The position numbers were made by a program, and so were the translations under genes. DNA of 51,273 nt from Enhygromyxa salina (GTDB lineage Bacteria; Myxococcota_A; Polyangia; Nannocystales; Nannocystaceae): assembly GCF_002994615.1 (NCBI RefSeq), contig NZ_PVNK01000107.1, forward strand, positions 1 to 51,273, written 5' to 3'. Position 1 is the stretch's first letter, and each line of letters opens with the position of its first letter. The notes beneath the pieces are model-generated. The model saw only the letters and a list, made by a program, of their open reading frames with translations. It had not been told where the DNA came from and ran no database searches. Below, piece after piece: positions 7,326-17,013 of this stretch.

Positions 7326-10300
7326 TCGCCCGCCGCCTCGCCCTCGCCCCGGCCGCGCTTGCGCGCGCGGTGATCACGGATGAAGCGCTCGAGCGACGCG
7401 CGCTCGAAGCTGCGCGACCAGACCGAATTGGCCGACTCGAGCACGCCCTCGCCGTACTCGTCGTAGTTCGAGAATTCGACCAGCTCGACGCTCGCGTCGG
7501 TTGCGAGCTCGCCGTAGACCTCGTCGACGAGGACCGCGTAGAGGACCGCGACGACCAGCTCCTCGAGCTCCTGCTTGGTCCGCCCGAGGGCCTCGTAGCC
7601 GCCGAGGTCGACGTGAATGCGGACCTGGCGATCGCCGTAGGCGCGCTGGAGGTAGGCGCCGTCGACCTCGGGCAGGGCCTGACGGTTGACGAGGCCCTCG
7701 GTCGCCTCGAAGGCGAGGCTGAGGCGCTCGCTGTCGTCGCCCTCGTCGAAGCTGGTCGGGTCGCGCTCGGACAGCCGGGCCGGCTCGCGCCCGCGCAGGA
7801 ACTCGCGGATCAGCGGGTAGCTCATGCTCGCGAGCGCCCGGGCGGTCAGGTCGATCGCCCACGGCGCGCCGTGGTGCTCGCCGCCGGTCCAGGTCTGGTT
7901 GCCCCACGGGCTCTCGGTCATGAGCTCGCGCAGCAGCCGATCCGAGGGCTCGAGGACCACGAAGCCGAGCTTGCGCGCGTCGGCGATGAACTCGCGCAGC
8001 TCGCGGTGGGTCCGGCGCAGGCCGTCGTGGCCGTTGGCCTCGATCGCCGAGTTGTCATAGAAGATGACCAAGGTGCCGTAGCGCGCGGCGAGGCGCTCGA
8101 GCTTGCCGAGCTCGGCGACGCGCTCGGCGTGGGTCTCGGTCCCGCGAAAGAAGCGGCCGCCGAAGTCGTGGAGCTCGAAGAACAAGATGTCGGGCGGCGG
8201 CCCGTTGGCGTCGAGGAATTGCTCGAACATCCCGGCGCTGTAGTAGAACGCGGACGAGCTCGCGGACCGCTGAAACAGGTCGAGGCGGATGTTGTCGCGG
8301 TAGCCGAGCTCGGCCTGGAGCTCGAGCTCGAGCCGGCGACCGAGGGAGTAATTGCCGAGCCGATCCGAGATCGTCGACAGCGAAGATCCGACCAGCAGCG
8401 CGACGTAGGGCCCGCGGCGGGGGATCGGCTCGTGGCGCGTGGCCATGAAGCGATCGGGTCGCATGTTGGCGCCGACGTACCACGAGGTCTGGGTCCCGAT
8501 CGGCTGGAGCAGCTGAACGATGCCGTGGTCCGTGTGGAGGTTGCCGTACTTGTGGACCCCGAGCAGGCCGTCGGCGAGCCGAAACACCCGTGAGCGCTCG
8601 CGCTCGACCCAGACCAGCGCGGCGTCATCTTGGGCGATCGCCATGGCCCCGAGGTGGAAGTAGGAGACGAAGTTGCTGGTCTTGGCGTTCCACATGTGGA
8701 AGGCCTCGGCGTGGGGGATGGCCTTGACCCACGGCAGGATCTGCTCGGTCTCGAAGTCGATCAGGCGCAGGTGGATACGCTCGGTCTCCTCGCGATGCAG
8801 GCGCTTGTTGCCCCACGACAGCTCGTGCTGATCTTGGATCAGGAGGCCGCCGTAGCGCTCGACCCACTCCATGTCGACGATCTGCTCGAAGCGCATCTCG
8901 TCGAAGCCGAAGGGGTAGTAAGACTTGCGCTCGCTGGGGATCAGGTCGGCGCCGTCGTTGGCGAAGATCCGCTCGGGGGCCCGGGCGCGGCCGTTGGCGC
9001 GCAGGACCATCGACCAGATCTGCGAGTCACCGTCGGCGAACAGCAGGCGGCCGTCGTCGGTCGGCTCGATCGTCGTGTACTCGCGGGCTGCGCCGGTCTC
9101 GGGCTCAGCGAGCATCGGTGCGCGCGGATCCAGGGTCAGGGTCGAGCGCCGCGACTCGAGGTCGACGGTGAGGATGCGGTCGTCGTGACACAGCAGGTAC
9201 AGGCGCTCGCGCTCGTCGAGGACGCCGGCCTCGAGCACGTCGTAGCGGGGGCAGGCCGGGCCGAGCCAGACCAGGGTCCGGACGAAGCCGTCGGCGAGCT
9301 CGCGGACGCGGTTGCTGGTCTTGCCGTCGATGAAGTACACGCGCTCGCCCGCGCCGCCGCGGCCGACGATCTGGGGCGAGTGGGGCTCGGTCAGGCGCGC
9401 GCGCTCGAGCGCCTCGCCATCTTGGACGCCGGCCTTCATCGGCTTGCCCGCGAGGCGCTCGAGGAACTGCATGTTCCCACGCATCTGGCGAAGCACATGG
9501 TTGCCGGTGTCGGCGATGACGACCCAGGAGCCGTCGCGGCTCACGGCCACGCCCCTGGGCTTGCGCAGGAGGGCCTCCCACGGGCCGCCGTCGGCGTAGC
9601 CGGTCCCGCGGCGGTGGACCAGCGTGCGGTCGTGGTCCTCGCCGTGAACCATCATCCAGTCGAAGGGCCGCGACGCCAGGGGCAGGCCGAGCTCGTGGAG
9701 CAGGTTGATCGCGAGCAGGCGGTTGCCCTCGGGCCCGAGGTGGACGTGATCGAGGAAGTAGTTCGACTCGAACAGGGGGTGGTCGAGATCGATGAGCGCG
9801 GTCGCCTGAGCGCGGGCCTCGGCGTGGTCGTTGACGATCCGCGCGATCTGTTCGTGGCGTCGGCCGAGGTGGTTGCGGGGCAGGGTCCCGCGCACGAACT
9901 CGTCTTCGAGCGGGGTCAGGAACAAGGTCGCGGGCCGGCCCCGGGCGGCGAGGCGATCGAGCAGCTCGGTCAGGGCCTGGACCTGGGCGTGCTCGGTCGC
10001 CAGCGTCGAGCTGCGGTAGTGCTCCTGGACCCGGGCCAGGCCCTGGGCGCGGCGCTGATCCTCGCTGAGCTCGGTGTCGGTGTCTGTGTTGGTGTTGGTG
10101 TTGGGCCCGTGCTTGCGGACCGCGAGGCCCTCGACGGCGTCGAGCTCGAGCCGACGCAGGCGCCCGCGGCGACGGTGGATCGGCGTGCGCGCGACCAGCC
10201 AGTCCTGGGCCAGGCCGGTCGCCTCGACCAGACCGACGGCGGCGCGGTGAAGGGTCCCGGCGTCGGTCGCCTCGGGTGAGCCCCCGACCAGGAGGGTGCG

Positions 10301-10858
10301 CCCGAGCTCGCACAGCTCCTCGCGGGTGCAGTGGTCTTGCTCGCGGTATTTGTTGGAGAAGTAGCGGAGGTTGAGCTCGAGGACGAACTGGACCTCGCCC
10401 TTGGGATCGACGCGGTCGAGCTCTGCGAGCACGTGGAGGGCGTCGATCGGCAGCAGCCCGTCGAGCGCGATCTGCTGGATCTCGGCGTCGCTGTCGAAGG
10501 AGAGCTCGGCGCGCATGTGATCGACGACCCGCTGCGAGCGCCAGTCCTCGACCTCGCCGGCCATGACGTCGCCAGCGAGGACCGAGTCGCCGACGAGCAC
10601 GAGCGCGGGCCGGCCCTCGCGCGCAGCCTCGGCCGCGGCCCGCAGGTTCGCGCGCATGTCGGCGCTGGTGTTGGGGTTGGGGTCGTCGGCGGTGATCTGA
10701 TCCGGAGCCAGGCCGAGGGCCAGATCCACGCCGATCAGGATCACGAGCACCGCGATGATCACGACCCAGTGCGACTCGCCGCGGCTGCGCCCGCTCGCGC
10801 TGTGCTCGTCGACGAGGCGGCCGTCGATCCAGTGCGTGTGGGGGGCGCCCTCGTCCAT
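7322..10858 (-). CDS. SGNH - NHL repeat - SGNH membrane-anchored protein (paralogue A)
   Basis: This 1178-residue protein is collinear with paralogue B. It has a transmembrane anchor at about 31-50, first SGNH site G90-D91-S92 with D370-x-x-H373, an NHL-type propeller (LRKPRGVAVSRDG, VVIADTGNHVLRQ), a second SGNH-like domain from about 817 (LLVGSSLSTISD) and the same C-terminal domain. Differences include an Asn/Thr/Asp-rich insert encoded by a short repeat near 10083-10110. The gene starts 22 bp after the MBOAT stop and overlaps the next gene by ATGA, so it lies in the middle of the operon. Acyltransfer or deacylation of a surface polymer is inferred from MBOAT linkage. Confidence 0.85.
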   Translation of the reverse strand: MDEGAPHTHWIDGRLVDEHSASGRSRGESHWVVIIAVLVILIGVDLALGLAPDQITADDPNPNTSADMRANLRAAAEAAREGRPALVLVGDSVLAGDVMAGEVEDWRSQRVVDHMRAELSFDSDAEIQQIALDGLLPIDALHVLAELDRVDPKGEVQFVLELNLRYFSNKYREQDHCTREELCELGRTLLVGGSPEATDAGTLHRAAVGLVEATGLAQDWLVARTPIHRRRGRLRRLELDAVEGLAVRKHGPNTNTNTDTDTELSEDQRRAQGLARVQEHYRSSTLATEHAQVQALTELLDRLAARGRPATLFLTPLEDEFVRGTLPRNHLGRRHEQIARIVNDHAEARAQATALIDLDHPLFESNYFLDHVHLGPEGNRLLAINLLHELGLPLASRPFDWMMVHGEDHDRTLVHRRGTGYADGGPWEALLRKPRGVAVSRDGSWVVIADTGNHVLRQMRGNMQFLERLAGKPMKAGVQDGEALERARLTEPHSPQIVGRGGAGERVYFIDGKTSNRVRELADGFVRTLVWLGPACPRYDVLEAGVLDERERLYLLCHDDRILTVDLESRRSTLTLDPRAPMLAEPETGAAREYTTIEPTDDGRLLFADGDSQIWSMVLRANGRARAPERIFANDGADLIPSERKSYYPFGFDEMRFEQIVDMEWVERYGGLLIQDQHELSWGNKRLHREETERIHLRLIDFETEQILPWVKAIPHAEAFHMWNAKTSNFVSYFHLGAMAIAQDDAALVWVERERSRVFRLADGLLGVHKYGNLHTDHGIVQLLQPIGTQTSWYVGANMRPDRFMATRHEPIPRRGPYVALLVGSSLSTISDRLGNYSLGRRLELELQAELGYRDNIRLDLFQRSASSSAFYYSAGMFEQFLDANGPPPDILFFELHDFGGRFFRGTETHAERVAELGKLERLAARYGTLVIFYDNSAIEANGHDGLRRTHRELREFIADARKLGFVVLEPSDRLLRELMTESPWGNQTWTGGEHHGAPWAIDLTARALASMSYPLIREFLRGREPARLSERDPTSFDEGDDSERLSLAFEATEGLVNRQALPEVDGAYLQRAYGDRQVRIHVDLGGYEALGRTKQELEELVVAVLYAVLVDEVYGELATDASVELVEFSNYDEYGEGVLESANSVWSRSFERASLERFIRDHRARKRGRGEGEAAGE

Positions 10859-10880
10859 TGTGCGCTGCGCTCCGCTCCGC

Positions 10881-12302
10881 TCAGAACTGGAAGTAGATGA
10901 ACTGGGGCCCGTCGGCGAGGCCGAGCAGCATCATCGCGACGATCAAAGATGCGGCGAACACGACCGAGGCGATCGATGAGGCCCAGATCCGATCGATCAG
11001 CTTGTAGCGACGCTCGATCGCCGACACGCCGAGGAAGCCGGCCACTCCAAGCAAGAACAGCGCCTGCTGCTCGCTCGGCCCGGGCCCGCCGACGAAGAGC
11101 TGGCTGAGATCATGGCCGATCGAGCGGACCACGGCGACGAACTGCTCCATGCCCTTAGCCCGAAACAAGATCCACCCAAACGCGACCAGGTGAAAGCACA
11201 GAAACCACGAGCCGAAGCGGACCGCGAGGTTGTCGGGCAGCCGCTCGCGCACGCGCTGGCCGACCTGGACGTTGAGCAGCAGCAAGAGCCCGTGAAACAG
11301 GCCCCAGATCACGAAGGTCCAGGCCGCCCCGTGCCACAGGCCCGAGAGGAACATCGTGATCGTCAGGTTGATCAGCGTCCGGGACTTGCCCTTCTTGCTC
11401 CCGCCGAGTGGGATGTAGACGTAGTCCCGAAACCAGTTCGACAGCGAGATGTGCCAGCGCCGCCAAAACTCGGAGATGTTCCGGGTCAGGTAGGGCTGAT
11501 CGAAGTTGCGCATCAGGTCGACGCCAAAGATCCGCGCCGAGCCCCGGGCGATCTCCGAGTAGGCCGAGAAGTCGCAGTAGATCTGGAGGGTGAAGGCGTA
11601 GGTCGCGATCAGCGCGCTCCAGCCGTCGTAGATGCCGGGGTTGGCGTAGACCTGGTCGACGAGCCGCCCGCAGTGGTCGGCGATCACGACCTTCTTGAAC
11701 ATCCCGAACACGATCAGCTGGGCCCCGCTGACGAGGTTGTCGACCTGGAAGCGACGGGTGGCCGCCTGATCGAACTGGACCAGGAGGTGACCGGCGCGCT
11801 CGATCGGGCCAGCGATCAGCTGGGGGAAGAACGAGACGTAGAGGAAAAAGCGCAGGAAAGACGACGTCGGCCGGATCTTCTTCCGGTAGACGTCGATCGT
11901 GTAGGACATCGTCTGGAAGGTGTAGAAGCTGATGCCCGGGGGCAGCACGATGTCCAGAAAGTCGCCGCCGGGGCCGAGGTCGAAGGCGGCGTGGAGGTTG
12001 TCGAGGAAGAAATTGGCGTACTTGAAGTAGCCGAGCAGCCCGAGGTTGACGATCAGGCTGACGGCGAGGACCAGCTTGCGCCTGGCCTGCCTGTCGTCCT
12101 CGTAGCGCTCGAGCAGGCGGCCCGCGCTGTAGTCGACGATCGCCGAGATGACGATCAGGCTGACCAGCGGCACGTTCCAGGCCGCGTAGAAGATCAGGCT
12201 CGCGGCGATCAGCACGAGCAGCCGGGCCCGGTAGCCCGCGCCGAAGAACAGCAAGCTGGCGACGACCAGCAGCAGCACGTACTCGAGCGAATTGAACTCC
12301 AC
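10881..12302 (-). CDS. MBOAT-family membrane O-acyltransferase (AlgI-like)
   Basis: This 473-residue polytopic protein resembles AlgI/DltB. It shows the N-terminal LEYVLLLVVASLLFF segment, the core FWRRWHISLSNWFRDYVYIP with LGGSKKG, the active-site region LSGLWHGAAWTFVIWGLFHG with the conserved histidines, and GISFYTFQTMSY. The family moves acyl groups, commonly acetyl, across the inner membrane onto surface polymers with help from SGNH partners. Here it sits between a small membrane protein and two SGNH-NHL-SGNH proteins. No polysaccharide synthase genes are adjacent, so the acceptor cannot be named. Confidence 0.93.
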   Translation of the reverse strand: MEFNSLEYVLLLVVASLLFFGAGYRARLLVLIAASLIFYAAWNVPLVSLIVISAIVDYSAGRLLERYEDDRQARRKLVLAVSLIVNLGLLGYFKYANFFLDNLHAAFDLGPGGDFLDIVLPPGISFYTFQTMSYTIDVYRKKIRPTSSFLRFFLYVSFFPQLIAGPIERAGHLLVQFDQAATRRFQVDNLVSGAQLIVFGMFKKVVIADHCGRLVDQVYANPGIYDGWSALIATYAFTLQIYCDFSAYSEIARGSARIFGVDLMRNFDQPYLTRNISEFWRRWHISLSNWFRDYVYIPLGGSKKGKSRTLINLTITMFLSGLWHGAAWTFVIWGLFHGLLLLLNVQVGQRVRERLPDNLAVRFGSWFLCFHLVAFGWILFRAKGMEQFVAVVRSIGHDLSQLFVGGPGPSEQQALFLLGVAGFLGVSAIERRYKLIDRIWASSIASVVFAASLIVAMMLLGLADGPQFIYFQF

Positions 12303-12346
12303 CGTGGACCTCGGTCGACGCCAAGCCTGGGCCTAGCGGGGGATGC

Positions 12347-12922
12347 TCAGCGGGCGCCCTTGTTGTTGGCGGGGTCTTTGCTCGGGTCGTTCGCCTGTTC
12401 GCCGGCGGTTTCGGGCCCGCGAGCGGTTCCGACGGTCTTGACCGGCGTAGGCTTGGGCTTGGGCTTGGGCTTGGGCTTGGACTTGGGCTTCGACTTGGGG
12501 GGCTTCTTGGCGGTGCGCGGGGCCCCGGCGATCTCGCTGCGCAAGGACTGAAGCTCGCGCTCGAGCTCCTCGATCTTGGTCTGAGTCTCTTTGGCCGCGC
12601 CGCGATCGAGGGCGTGCTCCGAGAGCAGGTTGGCCAGGGCGAAGTACAGGACGGCCAGCCACGCGAAGGGCAGGACCACGGCCAAGAGGACAGGGGTGTA
12701 GCGAGGGCCACCCTCGAAGGAGAACGCGGACGAGCCCTGAGTCGTCGGGTCGGCGCCGGAGCCCTCGGGGCCAGGGGGCGTGGCCTTCACGGGCTTGTTG
12801 GCGACGGTGCTGTCGAGTTTGTCGAAGCCAGCAGAGAGATCGTCGTCGATGATGACTGTGTCCGTCGACGGGTCCATCAGCACGAACTGACCGGTGTCGG
12901 TACGCGAGACCTGGTAGGGCAT
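12347..12922 (-). CDS. Single-span membrane protein with coiled coil and Lys-Pro tail
   Basis: This is the first gene of the MBOAT operon, 191 residues. A soluble N-terminus (MPYQVSRTDTGQFVLMD) precedes one transmembrane span (about 104-126, VLLAVVLPFAWLAVLYFALA), a coiled coil (about 135-157, ETQTKIEELERELQSLRSEI) and a tail of alternating Lys-Pro. The KPKP tail resembles the wall-spanning rods of TonB-like proteins, but no TonB C-terminal domain is present. The ATG at 12922 was chosen because the longer frame upstream has no protein-like composition. It may scaffold the acyltransferase complex; this is inference from position only. Confidence 0.75.
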   Translation of the reverse strand: MPYQVSRTDTGQFVLMDPSTDTVIIDDDLSAGFDKLDSTVANKPVKATPPGPEGSGADPTTQGSSAFSFEGGPRYTPVLLAVVLPFAWLAVLYFALANLLSEHALDRGAAKETQTKIEELERELQSLRSEIAGAPRTAKKPPKSKPKSKPKPKPKPKPTPVKTVGTARGPETAGEQANDPSKDPANNKGAR

Positions 12923-13049
12923 TTTGAGCGGCTGTTCTAGCACGCGACCGGGGATCGTCCCGGGGCAGAGTCTGGGGTTTGCGTGAGTCACGCAGACCAT
13001 CTGTTCAGACGGTCGAGACGGGCAGTCGTGGCGTGGCGTCCGCCGTGAT

Positions 13050-13907
<858 letters not shown>

Positions 13908-13959
13908 TTTCCGGGGCCGCGCATGGGCGGCCACGCCCAGGCGAGATATAACCATTGCT

Positions 13960-15882
13960 GTGGCTCGGACGGATGCATCTGGCGCAACCTGCGCGCCGGG
14001 CCAGAGCGACGCGCTCGAGCGCGAGGTCCTCGAGTCCGAGACGATCAGCAGCAACGGGTCGCCCGATGAGCTCATCGACGCGATGACGCGCACGCTGGCG
14101 CAGACCCTGGCCCTCGACGAGGAGGGCGCCAGCCTCAGTGAGGGCGCGACGGTCACCGGACACGGCGTGGCTGCGGCCAGCGAGTCCGACTCGATCAAAC
14201 AGATCGAGGTCCACAACAGCGGCGCGCCCGACGACCGCAGCGGAGAGCTGGTCCACGAGCGCTACCAGCTGGTGCGGCAGCTCGGCAAGGGGGGGATGGG
14301 CACGGTCTACATCGCCCGCCATGTCACGCTGCCCAAGACCTTCGCGGTCAAGGTCCTCAACCGCCGCTACGCCAAGCGCAAGGACATCGCCGAGCGCTTC
14401 TTGCAAGAGGCCCGCGCGGTCTCGCTGATCGACCACGAGAACGTCGTCGAGGTCCTCGACTTCGGCAGCGAGGCCGACGGCTCGACCTTCCTGGTCATGG
14501 AGCACCTGCGCGGCGAGTCGCTGTTGGCTGTGTGCAAGCGCGAAGCCCCGCTCGGGTGGCCGCGGGTCCAGCACATCATGAGTCAGATGTGCCGGGCGCT
14601 TCAGGCCGCGCACGACGTCGGCATCGTCCATCGTGACATCAAGCCCGAGAACGTGCTCCGGGTCGGCCGCCACGGCGACCCCGACTTCGTCAAGGTCCTC
14701 GACTTCGGCCTGGCCAAGATGCAGGTCAGCGGCGGCCTGCGCCTGACCCAGGCCGGGATGGTGCTCGGGACCCCGGACTACATGTCGCCCGAGCAGGCTC
14801 GGGGTCGCCCGACCGATCATCGCGCCGACATCTACGGGGCCGGCGTGATGATGTACGAGCTGCTGTGCGGGCGGGTGCCGTTCAAGGCCAAGACCTTCCC
14901 GGCGATGCGTCAAAAGCACCTGCTCGAGCCGCCCGAGCCGCCGTCGAAGTGGGCCCCGGACGCGGGCATCAGCGACGAGATGGACGCGATCGTTTTGCGC
15001 GCGCTGGCCAAGGATCCCGACCATCGCTTCGCGTCGATGGCCGAGATGGGCGAGATGATCGCCGCCGTCGGCACCGGGAGGTCAATGTCGCTCGAGCTGC
15101 TCGAGCGTCGCACGCTGCCGCTGCTGGCCGAGCGCACCGTGCTCGACCCGGCTGCGCGCTCGGGTGACGTGGCTGGGCCGATCGCGGCGACGGTCGCCGC
15201 GATCGCGACCGACGAGACCGTGGTCCAAGAGGGCAGCGAGGCGCGGCCCGAGCCCGGTCCGCAGCAGGGCTCACGCTTGGGGCTGGTCCTCCTCGGCGTC
15301 CTGGGTCTTGTCGCGCTCGCTGGCTGGGGGGGCGCCTTTGCGTTGGGCGTGTTCGATGGCGCGGGGGAGCCCGCGAGCGAAGGCGAGGACCCGGCGAGCG
15401 TCGCGCCACCGTCGCCGCCGAGCCCCGAGCCTGGGCTCGCCGCCGAGCCCGCGGCGATCGAGTCCAAGACGGTCGCGCTGCACTTTTCGACCAATGTCCC
15501 GGTCGTGGTCCTCGACGGCGACGCCCAGCCCCGCTTTGGTGATGACCCGAGCGACGAGATCACCGTCCCGCGCTCGGACCAGTCGCTGCAGCTGGTGCTG
15601 CGGGCCGAGGGGTACAAAGATCTCCACGTGGTCGTCACGCCGGATCGGGACCAGAGCGTCGCCTACGAGCTCGGGCCCAAGCTGGCGGGGGAGAAGGCTC
15701 AGCCCGCGGGAGGCCAGGCCGAGCCCGAGCCCGAGCCCGAGCCGAAGCCGAAGCCCGAGCCGAAGCCGAAGACCAAGCCCCGGGACGAGATACCGATCGA
15801 GGACGAGCCGCTCGAGGAGGAGCCCCCGAGCGACCGCAGGTTCTCACCCGAGATCGTCGATCCCTTCAACAAGTCCCCCTAG
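13960..15882 (+). CDS. Transmembrane serine/threonine protein kinase
   Basis: This 640-residue Hanks-type kinase has a domain at about 102-370 with GKGGMGTVY, catalytic Lys131 (FAVKVL), HRDIKPENVL, DFG and GTPDYMSPEQARG. A transmembrane segment lies near 440-463. The extracytoplasmic part holds a PEGA-like beta domain (VPVVVLDGDAQ, LRAEGYKDLHVVV) and a Pro-Glu/Pro-Lys tail. All catalytic residues are present, so activity is expected. The GTG at 13960 gives a long acidic N-terminus; a start at the ATG near 14083 cannot be excluded. The TAG stop lies in a CTAG repeat. Confidence 0.92.
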   Translation: MARTDASGATCAPGQSDALEREVLESETISSNGSPDELIDAMTRTLAQTLALDEEGASLSEGATVTGHGVAAASESDSIKQIEVHNSGAPDDRSGELVHERYQLVRQLGKGGMGTVYIARHVTLPKTFAVKVLNRRYAKRKDIAERFLQEARAVSLIDHENVVEVLDFGSEADGSTFLVMEHLRGESLLAVCKREAPLGWPRVQHIMSQMCRALQAAHDVGIVHRDIKPENVLRVGRHGDPDFVKVLDFGLAKMQVSGGLRLTQAGMVLGTPDYMSPEQARGRPTDHRADIYGAGVMMYELLCGRVPFKAKTFPAMRQKHLLEPPEPPSKWAPDAGISDEMDAIVLRALAKDPDHRFASMAEMGEMIAAVGTGRSMSLELLERRTLPLLAERTVLDPAARSGDVAGPIAATVAAIATDETVVQEGSEARPEPGPQQGSRLGLVLLGVLGLVALAGWGGAFALGVFDGAGEPASEGEDPASVAPPSPPSPEPGLAAEPAAIESKTVALHFSTNVPVVVLDGDAQPRFGDDPSDEITVPRSDQSLQLVLRAEGYKDLHVVVTPDRDQSVAYELGPKLAGEKAQPAGGQAEPEPEPEPKPKPEPKPKTKPRDEIPIEDEPLEEEPPSDRRFSPEIVDPFNKSP

Positions 15883-15898
15883 CACCCCGGGTTGCTAG
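15879..15898. repeat. CTAG palindromic repeat between convergent genes
   Basis: The sequence CTAGCACCCCGGGTTGCTAG is one of the near-palindromic copies. Its left CTAG holds the TAG stop (15880-15882) of the kinase gene. It lies 28 bp from the stop of the convergent lipoprotein gene. Confidence 0.8.
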
Positions 15899-15925
15899 CC
15901 AGGGCCGCGAAGGGCGACACCCGGG

Positions 15926-16387
15926 TCAGCCTGGCGCGAGGTTGAACTCGTAGCGCAGCTTCATCTCGTCGCCGCTGGGCTTGTCGAAGCCCCAGCTCTT
16001 GGCGGCGTCGCTGATGCACTGCACGAGCGCCTCATCGTCGAGGGTGCTGCCCTCGACCGCGGTCACCGAGGTCACGACCCCGTCGCCGCCGATCGTGAAC
16101 TCGGCGTTGAGCTTGCCCTCCAGGTCGGCCTTGGTCTCGAGCGCGCTCAGGTAGCAATCGCTGACCGCGTCGAAGTGGTCGTTGATCGTCTCGTCGAAGC
16201 TCCCCTTGGTCAGGATCGACGCCTCGGGCTCGGCGTCGTCCTCGGGCTCCTCGGGCTCGCTGACCTCATCGTCATCTTCGGCCACCGCGACGTCGCCCTC
16301 GGGCGGGGTCGTCTCTTCCTTCTTGCAGCTCACGGTGCACAGCATGGCGAGGGCCGCGGTGACGGTGATCCAGGTACGCTTGGTCAT
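15926..16387 (-). CDS. Lipoprotein with AgmX/PglI-like C-terminal domain
   Basis: This 153-residue protein has a signal peptide with lipobox TVSC (C21), an acidic Glu/Asp/Pro-rich linker and a C-terminal domain of about 95 residues. That domain, with DCYLSALETKADLEGKL, FTIGGDGVVTSV and ALVQCISDAAKSWGF, matches the AgmX/PglI C-terminal (TonB-C-like) pattern in which two cysteines flank a beta-sheet. Proteins of this type are common in myxobacteria and some are linked to gliding. The ATG at 16387 was chosen because it opens the signal peptide directly; upstream codons in frame look non-coding. Confidence 0.82.
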   Translation of the reverse strand: MTKRTWITVTAALAMLCTVSCKKEETTPPEGDVAVAEDDDEVSEPEEPEDDAEPEASILTKGSFDETINDHFDAVSDCYLSALETKADLEGKLNAEFTIGGDGVVTSVTAVEGSTLDDEALVQCISDAAKSWGFDKPSGDEMKLRYEFNLAPG

Positions 16388-16599
16388 GATGACGCAGATG
16401 TACACCAATCGCGGTCGATGCGCGAGCACCGACCGATGGCGCGACAACCTGCTCTCGTCGGCGCTTGCAACGACGAAGCGCTCGACCCCAACACGAGCAG
16501 CGTTGCTTGGCTCGACGAGGTCGGCGCTCCGTACGGACGCGGCGCTGCTCGCTGATGCTCGGGTGCAGCGTCCTGAGCGAGTTCGAGTACCTTCCTGGG

Positions 16600-17001
16600 A
16601 TGAGCGCGTTCAAGCTGTCCGAGACCCCCGTCCACCTCGGCCTCGGTGCCATCGCCGAGGTCCTGCCTCGCTTCGACGGGAGCATGCAGTGGTACCAGCG
16701 CTACGGCGCCGCGCATGCCAGCGACGGCGCCGAGGGCCGGCTCGTCGCCGTGTACACCTTCGACAGCGACTGGGCGACCTGGGAGATGCACCCCAAGGGC
16801 GCCGAGCTGGTCTACGTGATGTCCGGGGAGCTGACCCTCATCCAGGAGATCGACGGCGAGCGCCGAGCGACGGTGCTCGCCGCTGGCGACGCGGCGATCA
16901 ACCCGCCAGGGGTGTGGCACACGGCCAAGGTCGGCGAGCCGACCACGGCGCTGTTCATCACCGCTGGCGAGGGCACGCTCAACGAAGCGCGCGACGACTG
17001 A
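16600..17001 (+). CDS. Cupin-domain protein
   Basis: This 133-residue single-domain protein has the two cupin motifs in order: WEMHPKGAELVYVMSGELTL and, 20 residues later, GDAAINPPGVWHTAKV. The His/Glu/His positions for a metal are partly kept. Such small cupins may bind a metal and a small ligand or act as sugar-type isomerases; nothing here fixes the substrate. The ATG at 16600 is preferred over the longer frame from 16465, which is Arg-rich and lacks protein character. It runs convergent to the following lipoprotein gene, 12 bp apart. Confidence 0.85.
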   Translation: MSAFKLSETPVHLGLGAIAEVLPRFDGSMQWYQRYGAAHASDGAEGRLVAVYTFDSDWATWEMHPKGAELVYVMSGELTLIQEIDGERRATVLAAGDAAINPPGVWHTAKVGEPTTALFITAGEGTLNEARDD

Positions 17002-17013
17002 CGCCGTCCGGGC

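Noticed and set aside
5700..7373. A 557-codon plus-strand frame opposite the SGNH gene (and similar ones at 7298-8593 and 8630-10279)
   Set aside because: They are antisense to genes with clear domains and have biased Val/Leu/Gly composition without motifs, as expected of GC-rich shadow frames.
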